Source of the DNA: JAAYWY01 sp050945275
Lineage (GTDB): Bacteria > Bacillota > DTU030 > DUMP01
Direction: 5' to 3'
Assembly (NCBI GenBank): GCA_050945275.1
Contig: JBMNSQ010000066.1
Coordinates: forward strand, 1 to 9,166
Length of the DNA stretch: 9,166 nucleotides
Shown: positions 1 through 6,299 of the stretch, one piece after another
Numbering within the stretch: position 1 is the first letter of the stretch
Layout of the letters: every line of letters starts with the position of its first letter
Notes under the pieces: model-generated
Databases searched by the model: none
Told to the model about the DNA's origin: nothing
The model's input: only the letters and a program-made list of their open reading frames with translations
Program-made: the position numbers and the translations under genes

Positions 1-511
1 TAATGGTGTTGTTAGGGTAAGGGTATCCATTTACCATCCGTTCAAACTGAAAGGTATAGCCAGTTATGGGACCGCCCCAGAACCGCTCATCATCCGGGAA
101 TTCAACCAACCGCGTTTCGGCAAAAAGGGGCTGAATTTTGGCCGCGACTTCTCGAGCTACCTTTTCCGCCTCAGCCCGACTGTATTTAGGTAAAGCCGCT
201 TTAGGTGTCTGCTCATCCTCCCAACTGTACATGCTCAGTATATCGCCACTTTTCGCATCTACCGCTACATTGAGGTTGCCACGAACAGCACTATCAGAAG
301 GGGGCCTCCAGGAAAGATCCCAGCGTGGCTTGTTACCGTAGGAACTAAAGTTAGACTCGAATTCTGTGAGTGCCTCGGGCACAGGGAAAGCTGCTTTGGC
401 AATTTTAACTGCCTGCTCTAAATTAATCTCCGGTGCCGAAGCCGCTAGCGCTGGTATACATGCCGTAACCACCAATAAAACGGTTAACAGTACACTTATC
501 CTTTTTCTCAA
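1..511 (-). CDS. Secreted YcdB/YcdC-domain-like protein, partial (N-terminal part)
   Basis: The gene starts at a TTG (509-511), preceded 7 bases upstream by a GGGAGG ribosome binding site (519-524), and runs off the left edge after about 170 codons without a stop. The first residues (RKRISVLLTVLLVV) form a positively charged start plus hydrophobic core. This is followed by V-T-A-C18, which fits a lipobox, and by P-A-L-A23 before A24, which fits signal peptidase I. The sequence does not decide between a lipoprotein and a secreted protein. The mature part has the look of the YcdB/YcdC repeat seen in Firmicute secreted and S-layer-associated proteins: a helix 'LEQAVKIAKAAFPVPE', a W-rich strand 'RWDLSWRPP', 'NVAVDAKSGDILSMYSW', then 'YSRAEAEKVAREVAAKI' and 'YTFQFERMVNGYPYP'. 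The family call comes from remembered pattern, not a search. The function is unknown, and the C-terminal domains (often S-layer homology repeats) would lie outside the window. Confidence 0.6.
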   Translation of the reverse strand, partial: MRKRISVLLTVLLVVTACIPALAASAPEINLEQAVKIAKAAFPVPEALTEFESNFSSYGNKPRWDLSWRPPSDSAVRGNLNVAVDAKSGDILSMYSWEDEQTPKAALPKYSRAEAEKVAREVAAKIQPLFAETRLVEFPDDERFWGGPITGYTFQFERMVNGYPYPNNTI

Positions 512-575
512 CCCTATTCCTCCCTTATAATGAACTTGTGAAGACAGAAACGTGTCACTTCTGGCTGTTACTCTT

Positions 576-605
576 TCTATAGATCTTAGACGGGCGTCCT
601 GGCAA
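576..605 (-). promoter_or_regulatory. Candidate sigma-A promoter of the YcdB-like gene
   Basis: On the minus strand a -35-like TTGCCA (600-605) is followed 18 bases later by a -10-like TATAGA (576-581), about 65 bases ahead of the TTG start. The spacing is at the long end and the match is moderate. It lies downstream of the MATE terminator, which supports a separate transcription unit. Confidence 0.35.
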
Positions 606-644
606 AAAGTTCCCAAAAAATAAAATTCCGGCCGGGTCATAAAC

Positions 645-669
645 AAAAAACCGCCTTTAGACAAGGCGG
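645..669 (-). terminator. Rho-independent terminator after the MATE gene
   Basis: Read on the minus strand, a 7-bp perfect stem (CCGCCTT / AAGGCGG, 663-669 with 651-657) closes a 5-base loop and is followed directly by six T residues (645-650). It lies 38 bases beyond the MATE stop codon, which is typical for an intrinsic terminator. Confidence 0.85.
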
Positions 670-707
670 AACTTTTCCAGACTATCCCACTTCCAAAGGC
701 ACCACTA

Positions 708-2117
708 TCATAAGACGACCCCCTTCATAACCTCGGTTTTGCGGAACTCGGAGATCTCCTTACGCTGTTCGGATTTCAATTCTTTTAACACGCTAACCCC
801 CATGAGAACAGCGACAAGAAAAGAAAATGCATCCGCTATGGGCTGACTGATCTGCACGCCAAGGAGCCCAAACTGTCGCGGCAAAAGTACAATAGCCGGT
901 AGGAAAAATAGGCCCTGCCTAGACACCGCTACCAGTGAGGCCCGGTTACTTTTACCAATGGTCTGAAGAAGCATGTTGGTGGAAATAATCCACGCCGAAA
1001 GCGGAAAGGAAAGGGATTGGAACCTAAGTGCGCGGGTACCAATGGCAATTACAGCCAGGTCTTCTTTACGGAAAAGGGCCATGATCTTCGGAGCAAAAAC
1101 AAAACCCATGGCACCTAGCGCAGCCATTACAACAGCGGCTGCCTTCACAGTAAACCAGAAGGCCTTAAGTACCCGGTCATAACGCTTAGCACCATAGTTG
1201 AATCCACACACCGGCTGAAAACCTTGGCCAAAGCCGAGCACGGCCGAAATAGCGAACTGAAACACGCGGGCCACGATGGACATAGCAGCAATAGCCGCAT
1301 CCCCAAACAGACCAGCGCTAAAGTTCAGGCAGATCATGGCAATACTGGCTAAAGTCTGTCGGTAAAAAGAAGGGAGGCCACCACGGAAAATCTCCTTGTA
1401 GATCTCCCACTTAGGGGTGAAGTTTTGAAATCGAATCTCGATATTACCACCTACACCGCAGTTGCGAAGCAGGATCAAGAAGCTAATAAATTGGCTAATG
1501 ATGGTAGCCAAGGCCGCTCCACCGATACCCATATCTAGCCCAAAAATAAAGATAGGATCCAAAACAATATTAAGGAGGCCACCGGTTCCAATTCCCAGCA
1601 TGGCATAAAAGGAACTACCCTGAAAACGAAGGATGGTATTTAGTACAAACGAGGAGGCCATGTAAGGCATGCCAATGAGTATATAGCCGAGATAGCTCTT
1701 TGCATAAGGAGCAATGGTATCAGTGGCCCCAAGGGCATACACCAACGGGTCCAGAAAAATTAGACCCAATACAGCAAGTAAAGCCCCTAAACCGAAGGTC
1801 GTAAAAAAGCCGGTAGCCGCCACTTTAGCCGCATATGACTTATTTTTCTGCCCTAGAAGCCGAGATATGTAATTCCCCGAACCGGCACCAAAGGTAAAGC
1901 CGAGTGCCTGAATAATAGCCATAAGCGAAAAAGCAACACCTACCGCGCCCGACGCACTGGTACTAATCCGGCTGACGAAAAATGTATCCGCCATATTGTA
2001 AATGGCGGTTATTAACATGCTTACTATGGCCGGTACAGCTAGGGAGCAAATAAGACGTTCCACCGGTGCCCCCGTCATCATCTTATGTTTTTCATCTGCT
2101 GTCATAGTTCTTGCCAC
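708..2117 (-). CDS. MATE-family multidrug/Na+(H+) antiporter
   Basis: This is a 469-residue integral membrane protein of the MATE (MatE) family, whose members export cationic drugs, dyes or metabolites in exchange for Na+ or H+. The length and about 12 hydrophobic segments match the family norm of roughly 440-470 residues. The N-terminus has the typical 'GAPVERLICSLAVPAIVSM' entry into helix 1 with P29, then 'YNMADTFFVSRIS' with the conserved Asp (D44). The second half repeats the fold from 'GGLPSFYRQTLASIAMICLN', with 'GFGQGFQPVCGFNYGAKRYDR', the usual MATE signature around the second-domain start. The start is a GTG (2115-2117) with AGAGG (2130-2134) 12 bases upstream; the next ATG (2103-2105) would be 24 bases from that site. 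It has its own promoter and terminator, so it is probably not part of the TRAP/HisB-like operon. The substrate cannot be inferred. Confidence 0.93.
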   Translation of the reverse strand: MARTMTADEKHKMMTGAPVERLICSLAVPAIVSMLITAIYNMADTFFVSRISTSASGAVGVAFSLMAIIQALGFTFGAGSGNYISRLLGQKNKSYAAKVAATGFFTTFGLGALLAVLGLIFLDPLVYALGATDTIAPYAKSYLGYILIGMPYMASSFVLNTILRFQGSSFYAMLGIGTGGLLNIVLDPIFIFGLDMGIGGAALATIISQFISFLILLRNCGVGGNIEIRFQNFTPKWEIYKEIFRGGLPSFYRQTLASIAMICLNFSAGLFGDAAIAAMSIVARVFQFAISAVLGFGQGFQPVCGFNYGAKRYDRVLKAFWFTVKAAAVVMAALGAMGFVFAPKIMALFRKEDLAVIAIGTRALRFQSLSFPLSAWIISTNMLLQTIGKSNRASLVAVSRQGLFFLPAIVLLPRQFGLLGVQISQPIADAFSFLVAVLMGVSVLKELKSEQRKEISEFRKTEVMKGVVL

Positions 2118-2176
2118 AAAAAATCACTACCTCTATTGTATCTAAGTTGAAATATTAGTAATTCCCTGCCATAGTG

Positions 2177-2205
2177 AGAATAACCTTCTTTAGATTAATT
2201 GTCAA
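2177..2205 (-). promoter_or_regulatory. Sigma-A promoter of the MATE gene
   Basis: On the minus strand a perfect -35 box TTGACA (2200-2205) and a -10-like TATTCT (2177-2182) are separated by exactly 17 bases, about 60 bases upstream of the GTG start. It lies downstream of the HisB-like terminator, giving the MATE gene its own transcript. Confidence 0.65.
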
Positions 2206-2395
2206 CAAAGCTTGCTTTTGCTTCGAACAGTAAGCCTCTAGCATAGCTTCTCAGCGACACGCAGCAAAACAGAAAAAACAGCGGTGCTAATCTCGTTCAT
2301 TTCATCTAATCTATACGTTTTTCAACTTGGACGTTTAGACTTTTCGGTAGCATCTCTATTTTAATCATGATTTTAACCGCAGTGGAGTTACATGC

Positions 2396-2426
2396 AAAAG
2401 CCTGTCACTCCATAATGATGACAGGC
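2396..2426 (-). terminator. Intrinsic terminator after the HisB-like gene (possibly bidirectional)
   Basis: An 8-bp perfect inverted repeat (GCCTGTCA 2400-2407 with TGACAGGC 2419-2426) encloses an 11-base loop. On the minus strand it is followed by TTTTGC and lies about 45 bases past the HisB-like stop. On the plus strand it is followed by a T-rich run (CTTGTTTTGTT), so it could also stop transcription from the other direction. The minus-strand U-tract is short, so efficiency is uncertain. Confidence 0.7.
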
Positions 2427-2470
2427 CTTGTTTTGTTCTTGGTTGCCAATTATTATGAATGAAATAAATT

Positions 2471-3100
2471 CTAGTTTATTTCAAATTCAACTTTTCCTGC
2501 TACACCGGAAGTTAATCCTTTTCTGCTCTCGCTAAGGGTCATTGCCCTCTTCAGCGCTATACCAAAAGAGCGATAAACAGCCTCCCAGATATGATGTCCA
2601 TTGCGTCCCTTTAATAAATCTACATGAAGAGTACACATTGCTCCCTGAACAAAATTCTCCAGGAAAGTTTCCACGTCTTCACTCAGCATACCTTCAGTTT
2701 CCGCCGGAATTGTATTGCCATGATGATCAAATTGAAAAAGGGCCCTACTTTCAAAGCTGATAACGGAACGAGCCATGGCCTCATCAATAATTCCAATCCC
2801 ATCCCCAAATCCCATGACTCCATTGTCAGCATTAGTCTTCATATATTCTGCTACAGCCTTACCAAAAGCAATTCCTACATCTTCGCATACAACATGACTG
2901 AGATAAAATTCGTCCAATTTTACATCTATCTCGATGTTGAGCTCCGCTCTCCAGGCAATTTGCTCAATCATGTGGTTCAAAAAAGTAATAGGTGTTTTGA
3001 TTCTTTTGCGGTAATCTGATTTTAACTTATTACAGTCAAGCACCACCGTGATTTCTGACTCGGTTGTTTTTCTCTTAACTGTAATAATGTTATCTTTCAC
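2471..3100 (-). CDS. Divergent imidazoleglycerol-phosphate dehydratase (HisB)-family protein
   Basis: This 209-residue protein aligns by eye over its whole length with imidazoleglycerol-phosphate dehydratase (usual length about 195-200), the di-manganese enzyme of histidine biosynthesis. Visible counterparts are FLNHM (40-44, usual F-D-H-M-L), SHVVCED (68-74, usual D-H-H-T-V-E-D), IDEAMA (105-110, usual M-D-E-A-L-A), TLH (157-159), HHIWEA (169-174, usual H-H-I-I-E-A) and RKG (193-195, usual S-T-K-G). Key changes are V70 in place of the second His of the first HHxxE metal motif, and G97 where the family has Arg in G-I-x-R-Y-G, remembered as a phosphate-contacting residue. The second metal motif (H169, H170, E173) is intact. 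The start is GTG (3098-3100), with GGAGG 8 bases upstream; a nearer ATG is out of frame. The gene follows dctM by 103 bases and ends before a terminator, so it is probably the last gene of the TRAP operon. By hand count it is about 41% GC (2581-2940), against about 47% in ftcD (7621-7920). It may be a repurposed dehydratase for another imidazole substrate, or an inactive paralogue. Confidence 0.8.
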   Translation of the reverse strand: MKDNIITVKRKTTESEITVVLDCNKLKSDYRKRIKTPITFLNHMIEQIAWRAELNIEIDVKLDEFYLSHVVCEDVGIAFGKAVAEYMKTNADNGVMGFGDGIGIIDEAMARSVISFESRALFQFDHHGNTIPAETEGMLSEDVETFLENFVQGAMCTLHVDLLKGRNGHHIWEAVYRSFGIALKRAMTLSESRKGLTSGVAGKVEFEIN

Positions 3101-3203
3101 ATTGTACGCCTCCCATGTCTTTTAATGCTTGTTCAGGTCAGCTCATAATTTGGGTGTTACTCCACCTTGCCTGGCCTATCCCGAACGGATGTTCCTGTCA
3201 CAT

Positions 3204-4478
3204 CTATTTTGCTAAGCTCGGTAACCAAAGACTGAAAGCAGGAACATAAGTAACCAATGCCAGAACACACAAGCCTATGGCAATTAAAGGAAGTATTTGT
3301 TTAAGAGTTTGCTCCAGCGGCTGATCCGCAATGGTATTGCCTAGTAGCAGGCACGATCCTACTGGGGGTGTTACCAGGCCAATGCATAGGTTGAGGGCCA
3401 TGATTACACCAAAATGAATCGGGTCCATGCCCATAGCTTTTATAAGCGGTAACAGGAGTGGGGCCAGCATAACAATGGCGCAATTACCCTCCATTATCAT
3501 CCCGACAATAAGAAGTAAAATGTTGATCATAAACAACATTACCCAGGGGCTACTGGTAACATTCATAAAGAAGTCTAACACCACATTCGGGAGTTTTGAC
3601 CTGACAATAATCCAACTGGCTGGTTTGGCAAAAGCCAGCAGAATCATTACAGTACAAGTTGATAAAGCACTGTCAGAGAAAATCTTTGGAAGATCTTTTA
3701 CTTTGATGTCTTTGTACACACAAACACTTACCACTAAGGCATAGACTGCTGAAATATTAGCCGCCTCAGTTGTCGTCACAATACCAAAGAAAATACCGCC
3801 AAGAATGAGAATTGGCATGAAACAAGCCCAGCCACTATCTAAAACCACCCCTAAAATCTGTTTCGGAGGCATCGGTTCGTAGCTGGGGAAATTATTAACC
3901 CGGGCATAGATTAAACTGTATGCTAGGATACAAAAGACAAGCATAATTCCGGGAATAAAGGCAGCCATAAATAGCTTTCCAATAGAAGTTTCAGTGCTAG
4001 CACCATACACAATAAGAAATACACTGGGAGGAATCAATGGCCCCAAAATTGCTGAAAATGATGCTACAGCAGCCGCAAAGGGGCCCGGATACCCTTCCTT
4101 AATCATAGCGGGAATGGTTGTGCCGCCGATTGCAGCTACCGTTGCCACACCGGAACCCGAAATAGAAGCAAATATAGCAGAAGCAACCACTGTGATGGCA
4201 GCCAAACTCCCTTTCACCCAGCCAAACAAAGCGTTTGACAAATTAATTATCTTAGTGTTTATGCCGCCAGCCATTAAGTTGCCTGCTAACATAAAGAATC
4301 CTATTGCCAACAGCGGAATAGAATCCATGCCAACAAACATTTTTTGGGGAATAACCATTAGGGGCATGCCAGAAAGGAGCATTGGTACGATTGAAGCTAC
4401 ACCTAAAGCGAATCCAATAGGAACACCTAATAATGATAATACTAGCATTAATATAATAAGCATTAAACCAGCATTCAC
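3204..4478 (-). CDS. dctM: TRAP transporter large permease, DctM subunit
   Basis: This 424-residue polytopic protein is the ion-coupled translocation channel of a tripartite ATP-independent periplasmic (TRAP) transporter, which uses a sodium gradient to import small organic acids delivered by the DctP binding protein. The length matches the family (about 425). Family motifs are clear: 'LLGVPIGFALG' near residue 16, 'IPLLAIGFFMLAGNLMAGGI' (54-73), 'ASISGSGVATVAAIGG' (about 104-119), 'LGPLIPPSVFLIVYG' (about 145-159), 'GKLFMAAFIPG' (about 167-177) and 'GLVTPPVGSCLLL' in the C-terminal half. About 11-12 membrane segments are expected. The GTG start (4476-4478) overlaps the dctQ stop by 4 bases (GTGA), which indicates translational coupling, and a G-rich ribosome binding site lies about 10 bases upstream inside dctQ. 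The transported compound cannot be read from this subunit. Confidence 0.96.
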   Translation of the reverse strand: MNAGLMLIILMLVLSLLGVPIGFALGVASIVPMLLSGMPLMVIPQKMFVGMDSIPLLAIGFFMLAGNLMAGGINTKIINLSNALFGWVKGSLAAITVVASAIFASISGSGVATVAAIGGTTIPAMIKEGYPGPFAAAVASFSAILGPLIPPSVFLIVYGASTETSIGKLFMAAFIPGIMLVFCILAYSLIYARVNNFPSYEPMPPKQILGVVLDSGWACFMPILILGGIFFGIVTTTEAANISAVYALVVSVCVYKDIKVKDLPKIFSDSALSTCTVMILLAFAKPASWIIVRSKLPNVVLDFFMNVTSSPWVMLFMINILLLIVGMIMEGNCAIVMLAPLLLPLIKAMGMDPIHFGVIMALNLCIGLVTPPVGSCLLLGNTIADQPLEQTLKQILPLIAIGLCVLALVTYVPAFSLWLPSLAK

Positions 4479-5008
4479 GACTGGACTACCCCCTCTCCTT
4501 CACTTCCACGTCCCCTGCAACTAAGGTGCTGTGCCAAGGAGGTAACGTGTATAGCAATCTGTTCTACTTGAGCTAGTATCATTAAAAACAATCCAATAGG
4601 AATTGCCATATAAGGAACTGACATGCTAATTCCGAGCCCCAGCGATAGATTATTGCTACTACCTTTCACCAATCCGATGGATAAAACCATGACAATAGCC
4701 ATCATAGCGGTAACGAATATATCAAGGACGATTTGTATAACCTTGCGTGGCTTTAGTGGAATTAAAGCAATAAGAAACTCAACCCTAAGATGAGCATTTC
4801 TTCGAATACCAACAAACCCTAGCAACAGGGTAACCGAAACAAATAAATACCGCGTGAGTTCTTCAGACCAAACGTTTGAAGAATGAAACGCATATCTTAG
4901 AATTACTTGCTGAAGCATTACGGCAGCCATTATCATCATCATAAAGCCGCCCACTAACATACTTACCTTTTCACACCAATCCAAAACTTTGGAGTAAGTT
5001 TTTAGCAT
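4475..5008 (-). CDS. dctQ: TRAP transporter small permease, DctQ subunit
   Basis: This 177-residue protein is the small membrane subunit that pairs with DctM. Four membrane segments are visible, at roughly residues 15-37, 52-68, 89-113 and 131-152. The family signature 'QQVILRYAF' (33-41) closes helix 1, and 'WSEELTRYLFVSVTLLLG' (47-64) followed by 'IRRNAHLRVEFL' (68-79) is the standard DctQ pattern. I chose ATG 5006-5008 because an AAGGGGG site lies 11 bases upstream. An in-frame GTG three codons earlier (5015-5017) would sit only 2 bases from that site. The C-terminal tail (SCRGRGSEGEGVVQS) is hydrophilic and overlaps the dctM start. The gene is separated from dctP by 286 bases, unusually far for TRAP genes. 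Confidence 0.93.
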   Translation of the reverse strand: MLKTYSKVLDWCEKVSMLVGGFMMMIMAAVMLQQVILRYAFHSSNVWSEELTRYLFVSVTLLLGFVGIRRNAHLRVEFLIALIPLKPRKVIQIVLDIFVTAMMAIVMVLSIGLVKGSSNNLSLGLGISMSVPYMAIPIGLFLMILAQVEQIAIHVTSLAQHLSCRGRGSEGEGVVQS

Positions 5009-5294
5009 ACAGGTCACAACCCCCTTTGCAATAAAGATGTATACAAGATAGTTATAACCACCGACCTACAAATTTTATCTTGCTTACCAGCTTTATAAAA
5101 CATTTTTTATATGTGGACATGATATGTGGCCAGCAGGTTAACGTTTTTAATTTCTTAGTATGATAGGTGTACGAGCAAGAATCTTAGCGTGAATCTAATA
5201 AAGGCAAACGGTGTAAAAGGAGGCGGCAGAAGTAAATCAGAACTGCGAATTAAGATGCAAGTACAGGAACCTGTTGCCGCCATGCTTAACTAAT
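5009..5294. other. dctP-dctQ intergenic region (286 bases)
   Basis: There is no coding sequence. It contains a structured element just past the dctP stop (5222-5281), a short direct repeat ATATGTGG at 5109-5116 and 5122-5129, and A/T-rich sequence before dctQ. I found no convincing promoter for dctQM; dctQ and dctM are probably read through from dctP or processed from its transcript. Confidence 0.5.
5222..5281 (-). promoter_or_regulatory. Inverted-repeat structure between dctP and dctQ
   Basis: A 7-bp outer stem (GGCGGCA 5222-5228 with TGCCGCC 5275-5281) encloses 46 bases. Directly inside its right arm is a second small hairpin (ACAGG 5263-5267, two-base loop, CCTGT 5270-5274). On the minus strand it starts 13 bases past the dctP stop and is followed by TCCTTTTAC, a weak U-tract. 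It could be a leaky terminator or an mRNA-stabilising 3' structure that keeps the binding protein more abundant than the membrane subunits, a common TRAP and ABC arrangement. The role is inferred. Confidence 0.4.
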
Positions 5295-6299
5295 TTACTT
5301 GGCAGCTTCCATCTTAGCTACCAGTGGAGCCAGGTCAGGAAATTCCTGCTCAACAAACCCTTCGCAAACTTCCCTCAGCACCGTTGTATCTATTTGGATA
5401 ATTTCACAGCCCTCGTCTTCCCATTTCTGCTTATATTCCTCTTCTAAATCGATCGATAGTTGGTTGCGATAGGCCGCAGCTTCGGCGGCAGCCTCTTCTA
5501 GAATGGCTTGGACATCTTCTGGGAACGAATTAAACTTGTCACGATCAAAGATAAATATGTCTACCCCATACATGTGATTGGTTTCGATTACATATTTACA
5601 TGTTTCATAAAAACCCCAGTTGTAAGATTCCACGACCGGATTGTCTTGGGCCTCCACAGTATTTTGTTGAAGCGCTGTAAAGGTCTCTGATAGAGCCAGC
5701 GGTGTGGGGGTTGTTCCTATTCTAGAGAAAAACTTGTGAAAAACCGGTCCATTAGGAATACGTATTTTAAGACCCTTGAAATCCTCAAGGGATCTAATTT
5801 CTTTTTTACTGGTAACGACTCTTGGGCCCCTATACATGGGACCTAATAGTTTGAAATTCCCCTCTTGACCTACTATATCTAGTATTTCTTGCCCTACTTC
5901 TCCGTTCCAAACAGCCAAGAAGTGATCTAAGTCACGAATAGTATAAGGCATGGATTCAAGAGCGGCCGTACGTGACCACGATTCGCAAGACCCTACGCTC
6001 TCTAAGACTATGTCATTCATGTCATGTGCTAAACCTTCTATTGTATCATGCCAATCACCTAAAGTCCCGCCAGAGTATACCTCAACTTTTATTTTTCCAT
6101 TGGACTTTTCCTCACACAGTTCGGCAAATTTAATAGCCGCTAAGTCTTTTACGTCTCCCGGAGGGTTACCATTGGCCAAAACTAAAGTATACTCCTCATC
6201 CAAACCAGCAGCTGGCTGCTCACTATTACCATTACTACAACCTGCAAGTAGCGACAGGGCTATAACTGAAACTAATAGCGCGCTTAGTAGCTTCTTCAT
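5295..6299 (-). CDS. dctP: TRAP transporter solute-binding lipoprotein, DctP family
   Basis: This 334-residue extracytoplasmic substrate receptor captures a ligand, usually an organic acid, and delivers it to DctQM. The signal peptide (MKKLLSALLVSVIALS) ends in the lipobox L18-A19-G20-C21, so it is predicted to be lipid-anchored, as in Gram-positive bacteria. DctP features are 'EEKSNGKIKVEVYSGGTLGD' (63-82), 'VVTSKKEIRSLEDFKGLKIR' (161-180), where the family's carboxylate-binding Arg (R180) lies, 'ALQQNTVEAQDNP' with N220, and 'YETCKYVIETNH' (231-242). The start is ATG 6297-6299, preceded by AAAGGAGG about 11 bases upstream and followed by a textbook signal peptide. The frame stays open upstream to 6500, but that extension lacks a ribosome binding site and would bury the signal peptide. 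R180 suggests an acidic ligand; the exact compound is unknown. The neighbouring hut genes make an imidazole carboxylate plausible. Confidence 0.95.
   Translation of the reverse strand: MKKLLSALLVSVIALSLLAGCSNGNSEQPAAGLDEEYTLVLANGNPPGDVKDLAAIKFAELCEEKSNGKIKVEVYSGGTLGDWHDTIEGLAHDMNDIVLESVGSCESWSRTAALESMPYTIRDLDHFLAVWNGEVGQEILDIVGQEGNFKLLGPMYRGPRVVTSKKEIRSLEDFKGLKIRIPNGPVFHKFFSRIGTTPTPLALSETFTALQQNTVEAQDNPVVESYNWGFYETCKYVIETNHMYGVDIFIFDRDKFNSFPEDVQAILEEAAAEAAAYRNQLSIDLEEEYKQKWEDEGCEIIQIDTTVLREVCEGFVEQEFPDLAPLVAKMEAAK

Larger units (their letters stand above)
2118..2470. other. 353-base intergenic region between the HisB-like and MATE genes
   Basis: It holds a terminator for the upstream operon (about 2400-2426), a good minus-strand promoter for the MATE gene (2177-2205), and a 10-bp perfect palindrome AATCATGATT (2363-2372). 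Between the terminator and promoter there are two very short minus-strand reading frames without ribosome binding sites (2306-2368 and 2238-2300). I see no RNA gene or longer coding region. Confidence 0.6.

Noticed and set aside
973..1182. Plus-strand frame opposite the MATE gene
   Set aside because: It lies entirely inside the MATE coding region on the other strand and shows no family pattern or ribosome binding site.
2624..3019. 131-codon plus-strand frame opposite the HisB-like gene
   Set aside because: It is antisense to a gene with clear family motifs, has no ribosome binding site logic and an unremarkable sequence; it is a shadow frame.
3994..4524. 176-codon plus-strand frame opposite dctM
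   Set aside because: It is a Pro/Ala/Ile-rich translation of the complement of a membrane protein gene, a common artefact of dctM-type sequences.
5009..5017. GTG start for DctQ three codons upstream
   Set aside because: It would be only 2 bases from the G-rich ribosome binding site; the ATG at 5006-5008 has more usable spacing. The difference is only three residues.
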